DNA from: a virus
DNA: 64,000 nucleotides
Direction: 5' to 3' (one strand)
Virus record (IMG/VR): IMGVR_UViG_3300028196_000006
Span: 1 to 64,000 of that record
The notes under the pieces were generated by a model. That model did no database searches, was not told the DNA's origin, and saw nothing but the letters and a program-made list of their open reading frames with translations. Position numbers and translations under genes: made by a program. This document shows positions 1 to 8,741 of the stretch, piece by piece. Numbering within the stretch: the first letter of the stretch is position 1; each line of letters opens with the position of its first letter.

Positions 1-1
1 A

Positions 2-2320
2 AATTTAATTCCTGATGTAACTGGAACTTATGATATAGGTTCTAATGGTCAACGTTGGGGAAACATGAATGTACAATCCATGTTAGGGTTGAATGATATC
101 ACCATCGATAACACAATTTCTTTATCGGGTGTTGCTGTTAACTTGGGTATTCAAAACAAATGGTATGTGAGTACAAATGGTACAGATCAACTGGCAGGTA
201 ATCACCCTAACTTTGCGTTTGGAACAATACGTCATGCATTGGCATACATTGAAGAAAGCACAGCAGGTCCACATGAATTACACATTTTACCTGGCACATA
301 CACAGAACAATTTCCATTAGAAGTGCCAGCAAATACCACAGTAAAAGGTTCAGGCATACGTTCAGTTACAATCAAACCAGATGTTCCAGGAAGATATCAA
401 GATGCATTTTTATTAAATGATGCATCAGTTGTAACAGATTTAACTGTCAAAGATTTCCATTATGATGCAAACACTGATCGTGGATACGGTTTTAGATTTG
501 CACCAAATGCCGGTATTGTTACAAAATCACCATACATACAAAATGTTTCAGTGGTAACACAAGGAGACACACGCACAGCAACTGACCCAAGAGGTTTCGA
601 TTCAGGTGACGCTGGTAGAGGTGCATTGGTAGATGGAGATGCATTAGACTCAGCATCACCAAGAGCATCAATGTTATTCAATGCTGTTACATTTATTACT
701 CCGGGTGCAGACGGTATTACTTGTAAAAATGATTCAAGAACAGAGATCATAAACTGCTTCACATATTTTGCAGACACAGGAATTAAATTATTAAGCGGAT
801 CAGAATCTAGAATTATAGGTTCTGCAAACGTATATGGTAACAAAGGTATCACAGCAGATGGTGTTGACACAAAAGCATATGCTATATCACACAACTTTGC
901 TTATATAGGCGCAGGCGGAGATGTAGAAAATGACGAGTCGTTATTGGATCAAACTAAAGAAACAGAACAATCCAACAGCGGTAGAGTTTATTTTGTCAGT
1001 CAAGATCAGAGTGGAGATTTTAGAGTTGGTGATAATTTTATTGTTGATTTAGGAAAAGGAACAACAAGTATAGATGTTGCTGACGGTGACTTGGGTGCGT
1101 CAACATTATCCGTTGGTGTTGCAGGCACAACCACATTGGTTGATGCTACAAAAATAGATGTACCAAATTTTAGAATTTCAAACAACACAATTCAAACATT
1201 AAACAACAGTTTATCGATAGGTGCTGTTGGATCATCCAATGCTGTAAATTTAACTGCAAATGTTTTGATGCCTAAAGTTGATATCACAGGCAATGCCACA
1301 ATAGGTGGATCAGGATTAAATTTTGGAAATGACGCTGGAGACACTGTGAATTTTGCAATGGATTTTGAACAAGATTTATTACCAAGTCAAGACACGCAGA
1401 GCAATATAGGTAGTGCAACAAAAAATTGGCGTACTACAAATTCAGCAAGAATAACTTTAGATAATATTGATATTCATAACAACACAATTCAAACCACAGA
1501 CACAAATTCACAATTAGAATTAAGAGCAAATGGCACAGGTGTAGTTAATTTAGGCACTGTTAGATTCAAAACAAATATATCATCTGCATCAGGAGATGTT
1601 GCATTTAGTGGAGGAACAGACAGCACATCAATCAACTCAACAAGTCATATGTTGCTACCATCAGGAACTTCAGCACAAAATCCTAATCAAGGAAATGCTA
1701 TAAGATTTGATTCAAGTATATCTGAGTTTGAATTATTTTCAACAGGTAAAATAGCACTGAATGGAATCAAAGATGGTGACCGAGACACTCAAATTGATTT
1801 AAGCAGTAACAAATTTACTTTTTACACAGCCAATGGATATGCAGGTGAAATAGACGGTTCGGGTAATTTAGTTGTGCCTAATTTTTCTAGCCAAGATCAA
1901 ATTGCCATCAATGGCAACACAATAGGTGTGGGCAGTGCCTCAAATCCTCAAGCAGGTTTCACAGCAAACGGGACTGGAAAAGTGGTGCTAGACACTGCTA
2001 ATCTTCAAATTTCTGGATCAGTTATTGAGAACAAATTAGTCAACCAAGATATCACATTCACAGGAACAGGGTTAAAACAAAACAGAACCATAGAGTTTAA
2101 TTCAACCAACGGATATATAGGACCATTTGGAACAACTGCACAACGTGATGCCACAGTTCCTAGACAAGGAGCAATATGGTGGAACTCAGACAGTGGTCTT
2201 TTAGAAGTGTATGCTGGAGCAGTAGATGGGTGGGTTAGTTCCATTGGTGTACAAGCAATCACCGTGACAGACGAAATTGCGGCTGAACTCAATGTGGTGT
2301 ACAACCTTATATTAAACTAG
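2..2320 (+). CDS. Giant beta-helix tail fibre/adhesin, 5'-truncated by window edge
   Basis: The reading frame is open to the left edge: 21 codons before the first ATG (position 65) are in frame and read through a motif (YDIGSNGQRW) that the next paralogue also has (residues near 3040-3065), so this is a gene fragment, not a start. Visible residues 54 to about 310 form a pectin-lyase-like parallel beta-helix module that begins with a YVSTNGTD-type strand and contains the segment LHILPGTYTEQFPL. It is followed by a GRVYFVSQDQSGDFRVGD segment shared by all four giant fibres of this block, then short NNTIQT / IGSATKNW repeats typical of trimeric fibre shafts, and a C-terminal GTTAQRD..P..GAIWWNSD module. 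It is probably a distal tail fibre or adhesin that binds host polysaccharide. No catalytic motif was recognised. Confidence 0.8.
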   Translation, partial: NLIPDVTGTYDIGSNGQRWGNMNVQSMLGLNDITIDNTISLSGVAVNLGIQNKWYVSTNGTDQLAGNHPNFAFGTIRHALAYIEESTAGPHELHILPGTYTEQFPLEVPANTTVKGSGIRSVTIKPDVPGRYQDAFLLNDASVVTDLTVKDFHYDANTDRGYGFRFAPNAGIVTKSPYIQNVSVVTQGDTRTATDPRGFDSGDAGRGALVDGDALDSASPRASMLFNAVTFITPGADGITCKNDSRTEIINCFTYFADTGIKLLSGSESRIIGSANVYGNKGITADGVDTKAYAISHNFAYIGAGGDVENDESLLDQTKETEQSNSGRVYFVSQDQSGDFRVGDNFIVDLGKGTTSIDVADGDLGASTLSVGVAGTTTLVDATKIDVPNFRISNNTIQTLNNSLSIGAVGSSNAVNLTANVLMPKVDITGNATIGGSGLNFGNDAGDTVNFAMDFEQDLLPSQDTQSNIGSATKNWRTTNSARITLDNIDIHNNTIQTTDTNSQLELRANGTGVVNLGTVRFKTNISSASGDVAFSGGTDSTSINSTSHMLLPSGTSAQNPNQGNAIRFDSSISEFELFSTGKIALNGIKDGDRDTQIDLSSNKFTFYTANGYAGEIDGSGNLVVPNFSSQDQIAINGNTIGVGSASNPQAGFTANGTGKVVLDTANLQISGSVIENKLVNQDITFTGTGLKQNRTIEFNSTNGYIGPFGTTAQRDATVPRQGAIWWNSDSGLLEVYAGAVDGWVSSIGVQAITVTDEIAAELNVVYNLILN

Positions 2321-2357
2321 TATAAATTAACCTTGTACAATATAATACCAAAAGCAC

Positions 2358-2365
2358 GATAAATA
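2358..2365 (+). promoter_or_regulatory. T4-type late promoter (GATAAATA)
   Basis: GATAAATA matches the TATAAATA-like late -10 element seen before many genes here. A start near 2371 would give a leader of about 125 nt before the ATG at 2496, the longest leader in the window. Confidence 0.7.
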
Positions 2366-2370
2366 ATACT

Positions 2371-2495
2371 AATGCAGAGTCCGACCAGATTCAGCAGGAC
2401 AAACCGTGGTACAACCGGCGAAGAACTTATGAATAACGTAAGGTGAAAATTAGGTTGGTGGGACAAGATCCCCGTGCTATAAAGGAGCAAAAACA
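2371..2495 (+). promoter_or_regulatory. Long, GC-richer, hairpin-rich 5' leader of the second giant fibre gene
   Basis: This stretch contains no open reading frame but several complementary segments: GTCC 2379-2382 with GGAC 2397-2400; CAACC 2412-2416 with GGTTG 2453-2457, enclosing CTTAT 2426-2430 with GTAAG 2438-2442; and GGGA 2460-2463 with TCCC 2469-2472. It is visibly richer in G+C than the flanking sequence. A good ribosome binding site (AAAGGAG, 2481-2487) follows the last hairpin. Other leaders in this window are 0-40 nt, so this one may be a structured regulatory RNA. It was not matched to any known riboswitch or ribozyme. Confidence 0.4.
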
Positions 2496-5400
2496 ATGGC
2501 TGTAGGTCGAATATCAGGTCAGCTCTTGAAGTCCAATCTTCTGCGTAATGGAGCAGATTTGGCGTTCGAGACGAACTTGTTATACATTGATGTTAATAAC
2601 AACAGGATTGGTGTTAAGACCAGCACTCCTCAATATCCGCTAGATATAAACGGAACAGCACGTACAACAAATGCAGAAGTTACTGGACAAGCAGTCGTAG
2701 GCAATATCACAGTAACTGGCAACACAATTTCAACAACACAATCAGCACTAAATTTTTCAGCCGCAGACGGCATTGTGTACAACAACGAAATTCATGTAGA
2801 TGATCTTGTAATCACTAACAACACCATTAGAGCAACTGACACCAATCAAAATTTTGAGATTGTAACCAGTGGAACAGGCGTTGTAGATATTATAGGTAAC
2901 ACAGAAGTACAAGGTAACATACACGCAACAGGAAACATCAGAGCAGACGGTAACATAACTATTGGTGATTCTGATACAGATTCTATCACAATCAATGCTG
3001 ATATTACGTCAAACATTATACCTGATGCTTCAGACACATACAGTTTAGGAACACCAACAAAACGTTGGAATAATGCATATGCTAACAATTTGACTGTGGA
3101 CAATTTAGCACTGTCTGGAAACATATCGGTACAAGGGTTAGATTTAACAGCACGTCCAGGCAAAGTGTTGTATGTAGCAACCAACGGTGATGATTCTAAT
3201 TCTGGAACACACCAAAATGATCCTTATGCTTCAATAGAACAAGCATTGTCAGTGGCTGTTGCCGGAGATCATGTTTACATTTATCCAGGCACATACACAG
3301 AAGATTTTCCATTAACTATTCCCACAGGAGTTAGTATTAGAGGTGATGGAATTAGAGCAGTAACAGTTCAACCAAGTGTGACCACAAACAGTAATGATGC
3401 TTTTATATTGAACGGTGAAACAACAGTTGAAGATTTAACTATTACAGGTTTTTATTACAACAGTGGAACAAACACAGGACATGCATTTAGATTTAATCCA
3501 ACAGGTGCAGACGATTCAACAGGATTTCAAGTAACATCAAGATCACCTTACATTAGAAACACCACTGTAATTACATCAGGTTCAGTTACAACAGCAAATG
3601 ATCCTAGAGGATTTGGATCTGCTGATGCTGGAAAAGGTGCATTATTGGATGGTTCTGTGGCAACACCGGCATCCAACGAAGCAGGTTGTTTATTTCAAAA
3701 TGCAACATTTATTACTCCAGGTGTTGATGCGATCACACTTACAAACGGTGTAAGAATAGAATGGTTAAACAGTTTCACATATTTTGCGGCAAGAAGTATC
3801 TATGCTGTTGACGGTGCAACTGGATTGGCTGACGATGGTAAAACACAATTAAGACTTTCAGGTTTTGCAGGAACGCCAATTGCGGCAGGACAGGTTATAT
3901 CATACTACGACACAGACAATGTAACTCAACTGGCATCAGGCACTGTTGAATCTGTAGATGGAGATAAAATTATAATTGATGGGAAATCAACAGGATTTGC
4001 AATGCCACCAGAAACAACAGGCAAACAGATCACTGCTAACGGTGATGCAAAACTAGATACGTCTGTTAAAAAGTTTGGACAATCCAGTTTGCTTTTAGAT
4101 GGTGTAGGAGACAGTGCATCTATTTCAACAACAGCAGATTTTGGATTTGGTACAGGAGATTTTACAATAGAATTTTGGGCATATCCAACACAACTCCAAT
4201 CAACAACACTATTTGATTTTAGAAACAATGCATCAATTGAGTATTCATTGATGTTGTACATGACCAACAACGGTCCAAAACTTTATATTAATGGAGCAAA
4301 TATAATCATAGGAAGTCAAGGTTTCAATCTTAATGTTTGGACACATTTCTCGTTAGTAAGAAGCAGTAACACTGTGACAATGTATGTTGCGGGACAAAAT
4401 GTTGGAACGGCAACAGTTGCAAATGATTTAGGTGCGGCGAAACCACTTGTGATGGGTAACAACTATGATGCCAATAATGGTTTTATTGGAAACATGGACG
4501 ACTTCATAATTTATAAAGGTTCAGCAATACGTTCAGGAAACTTTACTCCGCCAACAACAGAAGTAATTGGAAATCCTGACACTGTGTTAGTAAGTAGATT
4601 TAATGGTCCAAACTTAACAACTAAATTTTTAGACACAAACATAGCAATTCAAGACATTAGAACATCAGCAGGAGCAACAGCAACAAACTTTACTCTGGTT
4701 GATTATACAGACTTTGGAGCAGAAGTAAGATCAATTGCATCTGCATCTATCTACGGAACATACGGTGCTGTGGGTGATGGTGTTGGTGTAAAAATGTATT
4801 TGATTTCACACAACTTTGCTTACATTGGAAATGATTACGAAGTTGATAACGATGCAACAACAGTGATTCAAGCCAACGAAGTTATCACAAACAATAACGC
4901 AAAAATTTATTATTCATCAGTTGACCATAAAGGTGACTTTAGAGTTGGTGATCAATTTTATGTTAATCAAGAAACAGGACAAGTTGCGTTTACATCAGCA
5001 TCACTTAACATAGATGTTGATCAAGCATTAACATTTACATCAGGACCCAATGTTACAGTTATATCAGGAGATAAAATTGAAACAGGAAATGTTCAAATAT
5101 CTGGAAATAATATCACAACGACATCAGGAGATTTAAATATTGATTCATTTAACAATCAAATTAATTTTGTTGATGATGTAAACATTACTGGAAATTTAGA
5201 TATTACAGGAGATATCACAATAGGTGGAAATGTTACAATAGGTGACGAAACAACAGATTCAATTAACATCACAGCAGGTATTAGTTCTGATATTGTTCCT
5301 GCACAGGATAATATTTACAATGTTGGTTCATCTACAAAAAGATGGAACACAATATTTGCCAATGAAGCACAAATAGACAGTGTTAACATTAAAGGAAATT

Positions 5401-6227
5401 TAATTCAAAGTAATAATACAAATGCTGATTTAGATTTAAGATCAAGTGGAACTGGTGGAGTAAGAGTTGAAAACTTCTCAGTATCAGGAGATACAATGAC
5501 AAACGATTCAGGAGACTTCATAGTTAATCCTGCTTCGGGTGTGTTTAGAGTTGACGGTACTGGATCTGTTAGAATTCCAACAGGTACAACTGCCCAAAGA
5601 CCAGGTTCTGCATCAGCAGGTATGATGAGATACAACACAGATGATTCAGTGTTTGAAGGATACAACGGAACAAACTGGTTGGCATTGTCTGGTGTTTATG
5701 ACCTTGACAAAGACACATACATCACTGCTGAGGCTACACCAGGTGCAGATGATGACACAATCAGATTTTATGCTGGCGGAGTTTTGGTAGCAAATGTTAA
5801 TCCAACAAGGTTCGATGTCACATCTTTACAAGTAGATGACATAACAATCAGTGGAAATACTGTAACAACCACAGGAACTGACCAAGATTTGATCCTGAAT
5901 GCTCAAGGAAATGGTAGCATTAGAATTGAAGACTTCAAGTTTGAAGGAAATGCGATAACTAATATTATATCTAGTCCGATTGTATTAAAAACAACTGGAA
6001 CGGGATATATTGATGTGTCAGATTCTGGTGGGTTTGTACTTCCGGTTGGAACAACAGCAAACAGACCGTTTACGCCTTTAGTAGGTATGATACGTTACAA
6101 CACCGCAGATCAACGTGTTGAATTGTATGATGGTAGTTCATGGGGTTCAATCGCAGGTTCATCAGGTGCTGTAAGTATTATTGACGCAACAGAAATAGCA
6201 GTGGAATACGCACTGGCATTAGGATAG
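2496..6227 (+). CDS. Giant tail fibre/adhesin with beta-helix and nested LamG-like lectin domain
   Basis: This 1243-aa protein is a paralogue of the preceding fibre. The N-terminus has NNTIRAT / YSLGTPTKRWNN shaft repeats. Residues about 225-430 form a pectin-lyase-like beta-helix beginning VLYVATNGDD. Residues about 505-690 are a LamG/concanavalin-like jellyroll (FGQSSLLLDG, FTIEFWAYPT, WTHFSLVRSSNTVTMYVAG, GNMDDFIIYKG). The lectin domain lies between the FTYFA strand and the IYGTYG strand of the beta-helix; in the preceding fibre these are separated only by a short segment, so it looks like an insertion. The C-terminus repeats the P.GTTAQRP module twice (RYNTDD and RYNTAD). It starts at the ATG behind AAAGGAG and a late promoter. 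Its probable role is carbohydrate-binding host recognition. Confidence 0.85.
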   Translation: MAVGRISGQLLKSNLLRNGADLAFETNLLYIDVNNNRIGVKTSTPQYPLDINGTARTTNAEVTGQAVVGNITVTGNTISTTQSALNFSAADGIVYNNEIHVDDLVITNNTIRATDTNQNFEIVTSGTGVVDIIGNTEVQGNIHATGNIRADGNITIGDSDTDSITINADITSNIIPDASDTYSLGTPTKRWNNAYANNLTVDNLALSGNISVQGLDLTARPGKVLYVATNGDDSNSGTHQNDPYASIEQALSVAVAGDHVYIYPGTYTEDFPLTIPTGVSIRGDGIRAVTVQPSVTTNSNDAFILNGETTVEDLTITGFYYNSGTNTGHAFRFNPTGADDSTGFQVTSRSPYIRNTTVITSGSVTTANDPRGFGSADAGKGALLDGSVATPASNEAGCLFQNATFITPGVDAITLTNGVRIEWLNSFTYFAARSIYAVDGATGLADDGKTQLRLSGFAGTPIAAGQVISYYDTDNVTQLASGTVESVDGDKIIIDGKSTGFAMPPETTGKQITANGDAKLDTSVKKFGQSSLLLDGVGDSASISTTADFGFGTGDFTIEFWAYPTQLQSTTLFDFRNNASIEYSLMLYMTNNGPKLYINGANIIIGSQGFNLNVWTHFSLVRSSNTVTMYVAGQNVGTATVANDLGAAKPLVMGNNYDANNGFIGNMDDFIIYKGSAIRSGNFTPPTTEVIGNPDTVLVSRFNGPNLTTKFLDTNIAIQDIRTSAGATATNFTLVDYTDFGAEVRSIASASIYGTYGAVGDGVGVKMYLISHNFAYIGNDYEVDNDATTVIQANEVITNNNAKIYYSSVDHKGDFRVGDQFYVNQETGQVAFTSASLNIDVDQALTFTSGPNVTVISGDKIETGNVQISGNNITTTSGDLNIDSFNNQINFVDDVNITGNLDITGDITIGGNVTIGDETTDSINITAGISSDIVPAQDNIYNVGSSTKRWNTIFANEAQIDSVNIKGNLIQSNNTNADLDLRSSGTGGVRVENFSVSGDTMTNDSGDFIVNPASGVFRVDGTGSVRIPTGTTAQRPGSASAGMMRYNTDDSVFEGYNGTNWLALSGVYDLDKDTYITAEATPGADDDTIRFYAGGVLVANVNPTRFDVTSLQVDDITISGNTVTTTGTDQDLILNAQGNGSIRIEDFKFEGNAITNIISSPIVLKTTGTGYIDVSDSGGFVLPVGTTANRPFTPLVGMIRYNTADQRVELYDGSSWGSIAGSSGAVSIIDATEIAVEYALALG

Positions 6228-6234
6228 GAAAAAT

Positions 6235-6567
6235 ATGGCAACAAATTTTAGAAACTCTGTAACAAAAAGTATAGGAACTGTGACTGCGGCTGTTTATGAA
6301 GCCTCACCAGGATCATACACAACAATCATTGGAATGGTTTTAGCAAACTTAACAGAATCAGTTGTGGAAGCCAGTGTAACATTAACAGCAACTCCAGATT
6401 CAGTTACAGGATTTATTGTAAAAGATGTTTTGATTGCACCAAACTCTAGTTTACGTGTGTTAAACTCAGGAGAAAAATTAATTGTGGCAAGTCAAAACAG
6501 TTTAAATGTAAAATCAAACATCAACGACTCATTAGATTGTGTGTTGAGTTATGTGGAGATAACATAA
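6235..6567 (+). CDS. Small beta-rich virion-associated protein
   Basis: This 110-aa protein has no cysteine motif or membrane segment; the sequence alternates hydrophobic and polar residues, as expected for a beta-sandwich. It resembles the 106-aa product at 19314 in length and layout (MA..RN/RIGK start, then ..T..YTT/YEASPGSYTTI.., a central LTATPDS/AVADSATPD strand and a final hydrophobic strand). It starts 7 nt after the upstream fibre stop behind AGGA and is co-transcribed with the fibre. Small proteins of this type accompany fibre genes in marine T4-like phages. Its function is unknown; a fibre-associated or decoration subunit is a guess. Confidence 0.6.
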   Translation: MATNFRNSVTKSIGTVTAAVYEASPGSYTTIIGMVLANLTESVVEASVTLTATPDSVTGFIVKDVLIAPNSSLRVLNSGEKLIVASQNSLNVKSNINDSLDCVLSYVEIT

Positions 6568-6568
6568 G

Positions 6569-7030
6569 ATGTCAAACACAGTTGGACAGGATACTTCCGT
6601 ATATCTTCAAAATGGTATCAAAGACAGATACTTTTATGGATTACGAAGAACCGATGAGGGAACATTATTCATTGGTAAAGTTGACCAATTGGCGGCAAAC
6701 GATCCTGTGGCAATAAACAATCCAGGAAATATTGATGACAACTTTAAAGAGTTTGATCAAGGTTATGATTTTTATGAAGGCAGAGATTTGAACCACGCAA
6801 AACCATTTAAAAATTTAAGATACGAACAATTTAGATGGGATGATGTAAATCTAAATTATTATATTAATCCAGAGGGTGAACTGGTAGTTAGAATTAACAG
6901 TAATGTCGCTGACGGAGAAATTACATATCCGCAAACTGATGAAACTGTGATTGTAGAACAAACTGTATTCACTTTAGATAAAACAAATTACTTAATGGAC
7001 AGTAATGAAATAACATTCGATAGAGGATAA
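6569..7030 (+). CDS. Conserved virion-region protein, paralogue of the gene at 8339
   Basis: This 153-aa protein shares a long conserved core with the 124-aa product at 8339: YFYGLRRTDEG, NNPGNIDDNF, DFYEGRDLNH, YEQFRWDD.NL.YYIN and PEGELVVRIN. It has an extra C-terminal tail of about 35 residues. No enzyme motif is visible. It lies one base after the preceding stop and 15 nt before a fibre gene, so it belongs to the adhesin operon. It may be an attachment or connector subunit for the neighbouring fibres, but this is inferred from position only. Confidence 0.65.
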   Translation: MSNTVGQDTSVYLQNGIKDRYFYGLRRTDEGTLFIGKVDQLAANDPVAINNPGNIDDNFKEFDQGYDFYEGRDLNHAKPFKNLRYEQFRWDDVNLNYYINPEGELVVRINSNVADGEITYPQTDETVIVEQTVFTLDKTNYLMDSNEITFDRG

Positions 7031-7045
7031 AGTAGGAGAAAACAT

Positions 7046-8332
7046 ATGACAAGACAACTTATAAACACTGGTATTATTCCAAATGACGGTCAAGGTGATT
7101 CGTTAAGAGATGCTGGTGGAAAAATGAATAACAATTTTCAAGAATTGTACACAGCTCTTGGAAACGGAACAGCCTTAACAATAGTCAATAATAATTTGAT
7201 TACTGCCACAGGTGCAAACAAAATAACTTTTTTATATCAAACTCTAGCAGATTTACCAGATGCGGCAACGTATCATGGAATGTTTGCTCATGTACACGGT
7301 GAGAATGCTTCCTACTATGCTCACTCAGGTGCCTGGGTAAAAATTGCAGATGCAAATAAATCTATCGGAATGTTTTCAGATGTCGATTTTTCGGCGGCGG
7401 CGACTAACGGACAAGCATTAATTTATGATTCAGGTTCACAAACTTGGAAACCAGGTGATGTTTCAGCAGGTGGCGGTGGAGGAGGAGGTGCAACTTCATT
7501 TCTTGGATTAACAGACACTCCAGTAACATACTCTGGACTAGCAGGCGGCTTTTTACAAGTTAATGGTACGGCTGATGGATTACAAATTGTTGCGGCATTT
7601 TCAATTGACAAACTTTCAGATGTTGACACAACAACAACTACTCCAACTTCAGGACAAGTATTAAAATGGAATGGAACAAAATGGGTACCAGGTGATGATG
7701 CAACCAGTGGCGGTGGTGGAACTGATGCTGACACATTGGACGGATTAGATAGTACATATTATTTAAATTACAATAACTTGAACAACAAACCAAGTGTTCC
7801 AACATCAATATTAACATTAACAGACACTCCAGCAACTTTTTCAGGTTCAGCAGGAAGAACTGTTAAAGTAAACGCAGGTGGAACTGCTTTAGAATTTGTA
7901 GCAGACGCAGGTGGCGGAGCAAGTACTCTTAACGACTTAACTGATGTAACAATATCAACACCAGCTCAAGGTGATGTGTTGTATTACAACGGTACAGGTT
8001 GGGTTAAACAAAACGGTCCAACAATGAGATGGGACGTTGGAGCCGCAGGTTCATCTAATTACACGTTCACAGGTCCAGGATTTGCAAGTGCAACAAACGA
8101 TCCTGTGTTATATTTGATGAGAGGACACACTTATATTTTTGTAAATGGAACAGGTTCTAGTCATCCATTTGAATTTAGAGTATCAAACGGTGGTGCAGAA
8201 TATTCATCAGGAGTGAGTGGAAGCAAAACAGGAACGCAGGTTTTAGAAGTTCCTATGGATGCTCCAAGCACACTTTATTATCAATGTACAATTCATTCAG
8301 CAATGGGTAACACAATCAACATAGTGAGTTAA
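7046..8332 (+). CDS. Fibre protein with C-terminal cupredoxin-like domain
   Basis: This 428-aa protein begins MTRQLINTGIIPNDGQGDSL, a start common to fibre proteins of marine T4-like phages (from memory, not searched). The middle has two LGLTDTP/LTLTDTP..YSG/FSG repeats, a glycine run and SGQVLKWNGTKWVPGDD modules. The last 80 residues (about 345-428) look like a plastocyanin/pseudoazurin fold: YLMRGHTYIFVN, H373 in SSHPFEF, then C414-x2-H417-x2-M420 in YYQCTIHSAMGN. H373, C414 and H417 sit where type-1 copper ligands lie; the usual Met ligand two residues after AMG is Asn here. A strong AGGAG site precedes the ATG. Its role is probably structural; copper binding is uncertain. Confidence 0.8.
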   Translation: MTRQLINTGIIPNDGQGDSLRDAGGKMNNNFQELYTALGNGTALTIVNNNLITATGANKITFLYQTLADLPDAATYHGMFAHVHGENASYYAHSGAWVKIADANKSIGMFSDVDFSAAATNGQALIYDSGSQTWKPGDVSAGGGGGGGATSFLGLTDTPVTYSGLAGGFLQVNGTADGLQIVAAFSIDKLSDVDTTTTTPTSGQVLKWNGTKWVPGDDATSGGGGTDADTLDGLDSTYYLNYNNLNNKPSVPTSILTLTDTPATFSGSAGRTVKVNAGGTALEFVADAGGGASTLNDLTDVTISTPAQGDVLYYNGTGWVKQNGPTMRWDVGAAGSSNYTFTGPGFASATNDPVLYLMRGHTYIFVNGTGSSHPFEFRVSNGGAEYSSGVSGSKTGTQVLEVPMDAPSTLYYQCTIHSAMGNTINIVS

Positions 8333-8338
8333 TAGAAC

Positions 8339-8713
8339 ATGGCACAAGTATTTGGCGTAGGCATAGACGAATTACAGAAGACACTGGCAAACAATAGATA
8401 TTTCTATGGGTTGCGTAGAACAGATGTAGGCGATTTGTACATGGTGAAATCAGATTTATTAAAACTAGAAGATGGAGTTCAATTGAATAGACCAGGAAAT
8501 ATTGATGAAAACTACAATAATTGGAGTAGAGGAGAAGACTTTTTTGAAGGTAGAGATCAACAACACAGAAAAAATTATCCAAATTTGGTGTACGAACAGT
8601 ACAAATGGGATGGTAGAAACCTGTTTTATTATGTGAATAGTGAAGGTGAATTAGTATTAAAAGTTAACGAGGCTCATACATATCTAGGATATGTAGAACC
8701 TTATAATGGTTAA
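8339..8713 (+). CDS. Conserved virion-region protein, paralogue of the gene at 6569
   Basis: This 124-aa protein has the core YFYGLRRTDVGDL, NRPGNIDENY, DFFEGRDQQH, YEQYKWDGRNLFYYVN and SEGELVLKVN, closely matching the gene at 6569 but lacking its C-terminal tail. The two copies flank the cupredoxin-bearing fibre gene, suggesting a duplicated pair in which each member serves a different fibre. The ribosome binding site before the ATG is weak. The function is unknown. Confidence 0.65.
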   Translation: MAQVFGVGIDELQKTLANNRYFYGLRRTDVGDLYMVKSDLLKLEDGVQLNRPGNIDENYNNWSRGEDFFEGRDQQHRKNYPNLVYEQYKWDGRNLFYYVNSEGELVLKVNEAHTYLGYVEPYNG

Positions 8714-8716
8714 GGA

Positions 8717-8724
8717 AATAAATA
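8717..8724 (+). promoter_or_regulatory. Late promoter (AATAAATA)
   Basis: The late -10-like element lies 17 nt before the ATG at 8742, with an AGGA ribosome site in between. Confidence 0.6.
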
Positions 8725-8741
8725 CATATAGGAATTAGTCA

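Noticed and set aside
460-2304. Minus-strand open frames opposite the first fibre (e.g. 460-894, 2005-2304), and similar ones opposite the other giant fibres
   Set aside because: They mirror low-complexity Thr/Gly/Ala codons of real genes, lack ribosome sites and known domains, and have shadow-type composition.
2371-2495. tRNA or known ribozyme/riboswitch in the structured leader
   Set aside because: No T-loop, anticodon arm or acceptor stem; no hammerhead core or recognisable glutamine or other riboswitch consensus.
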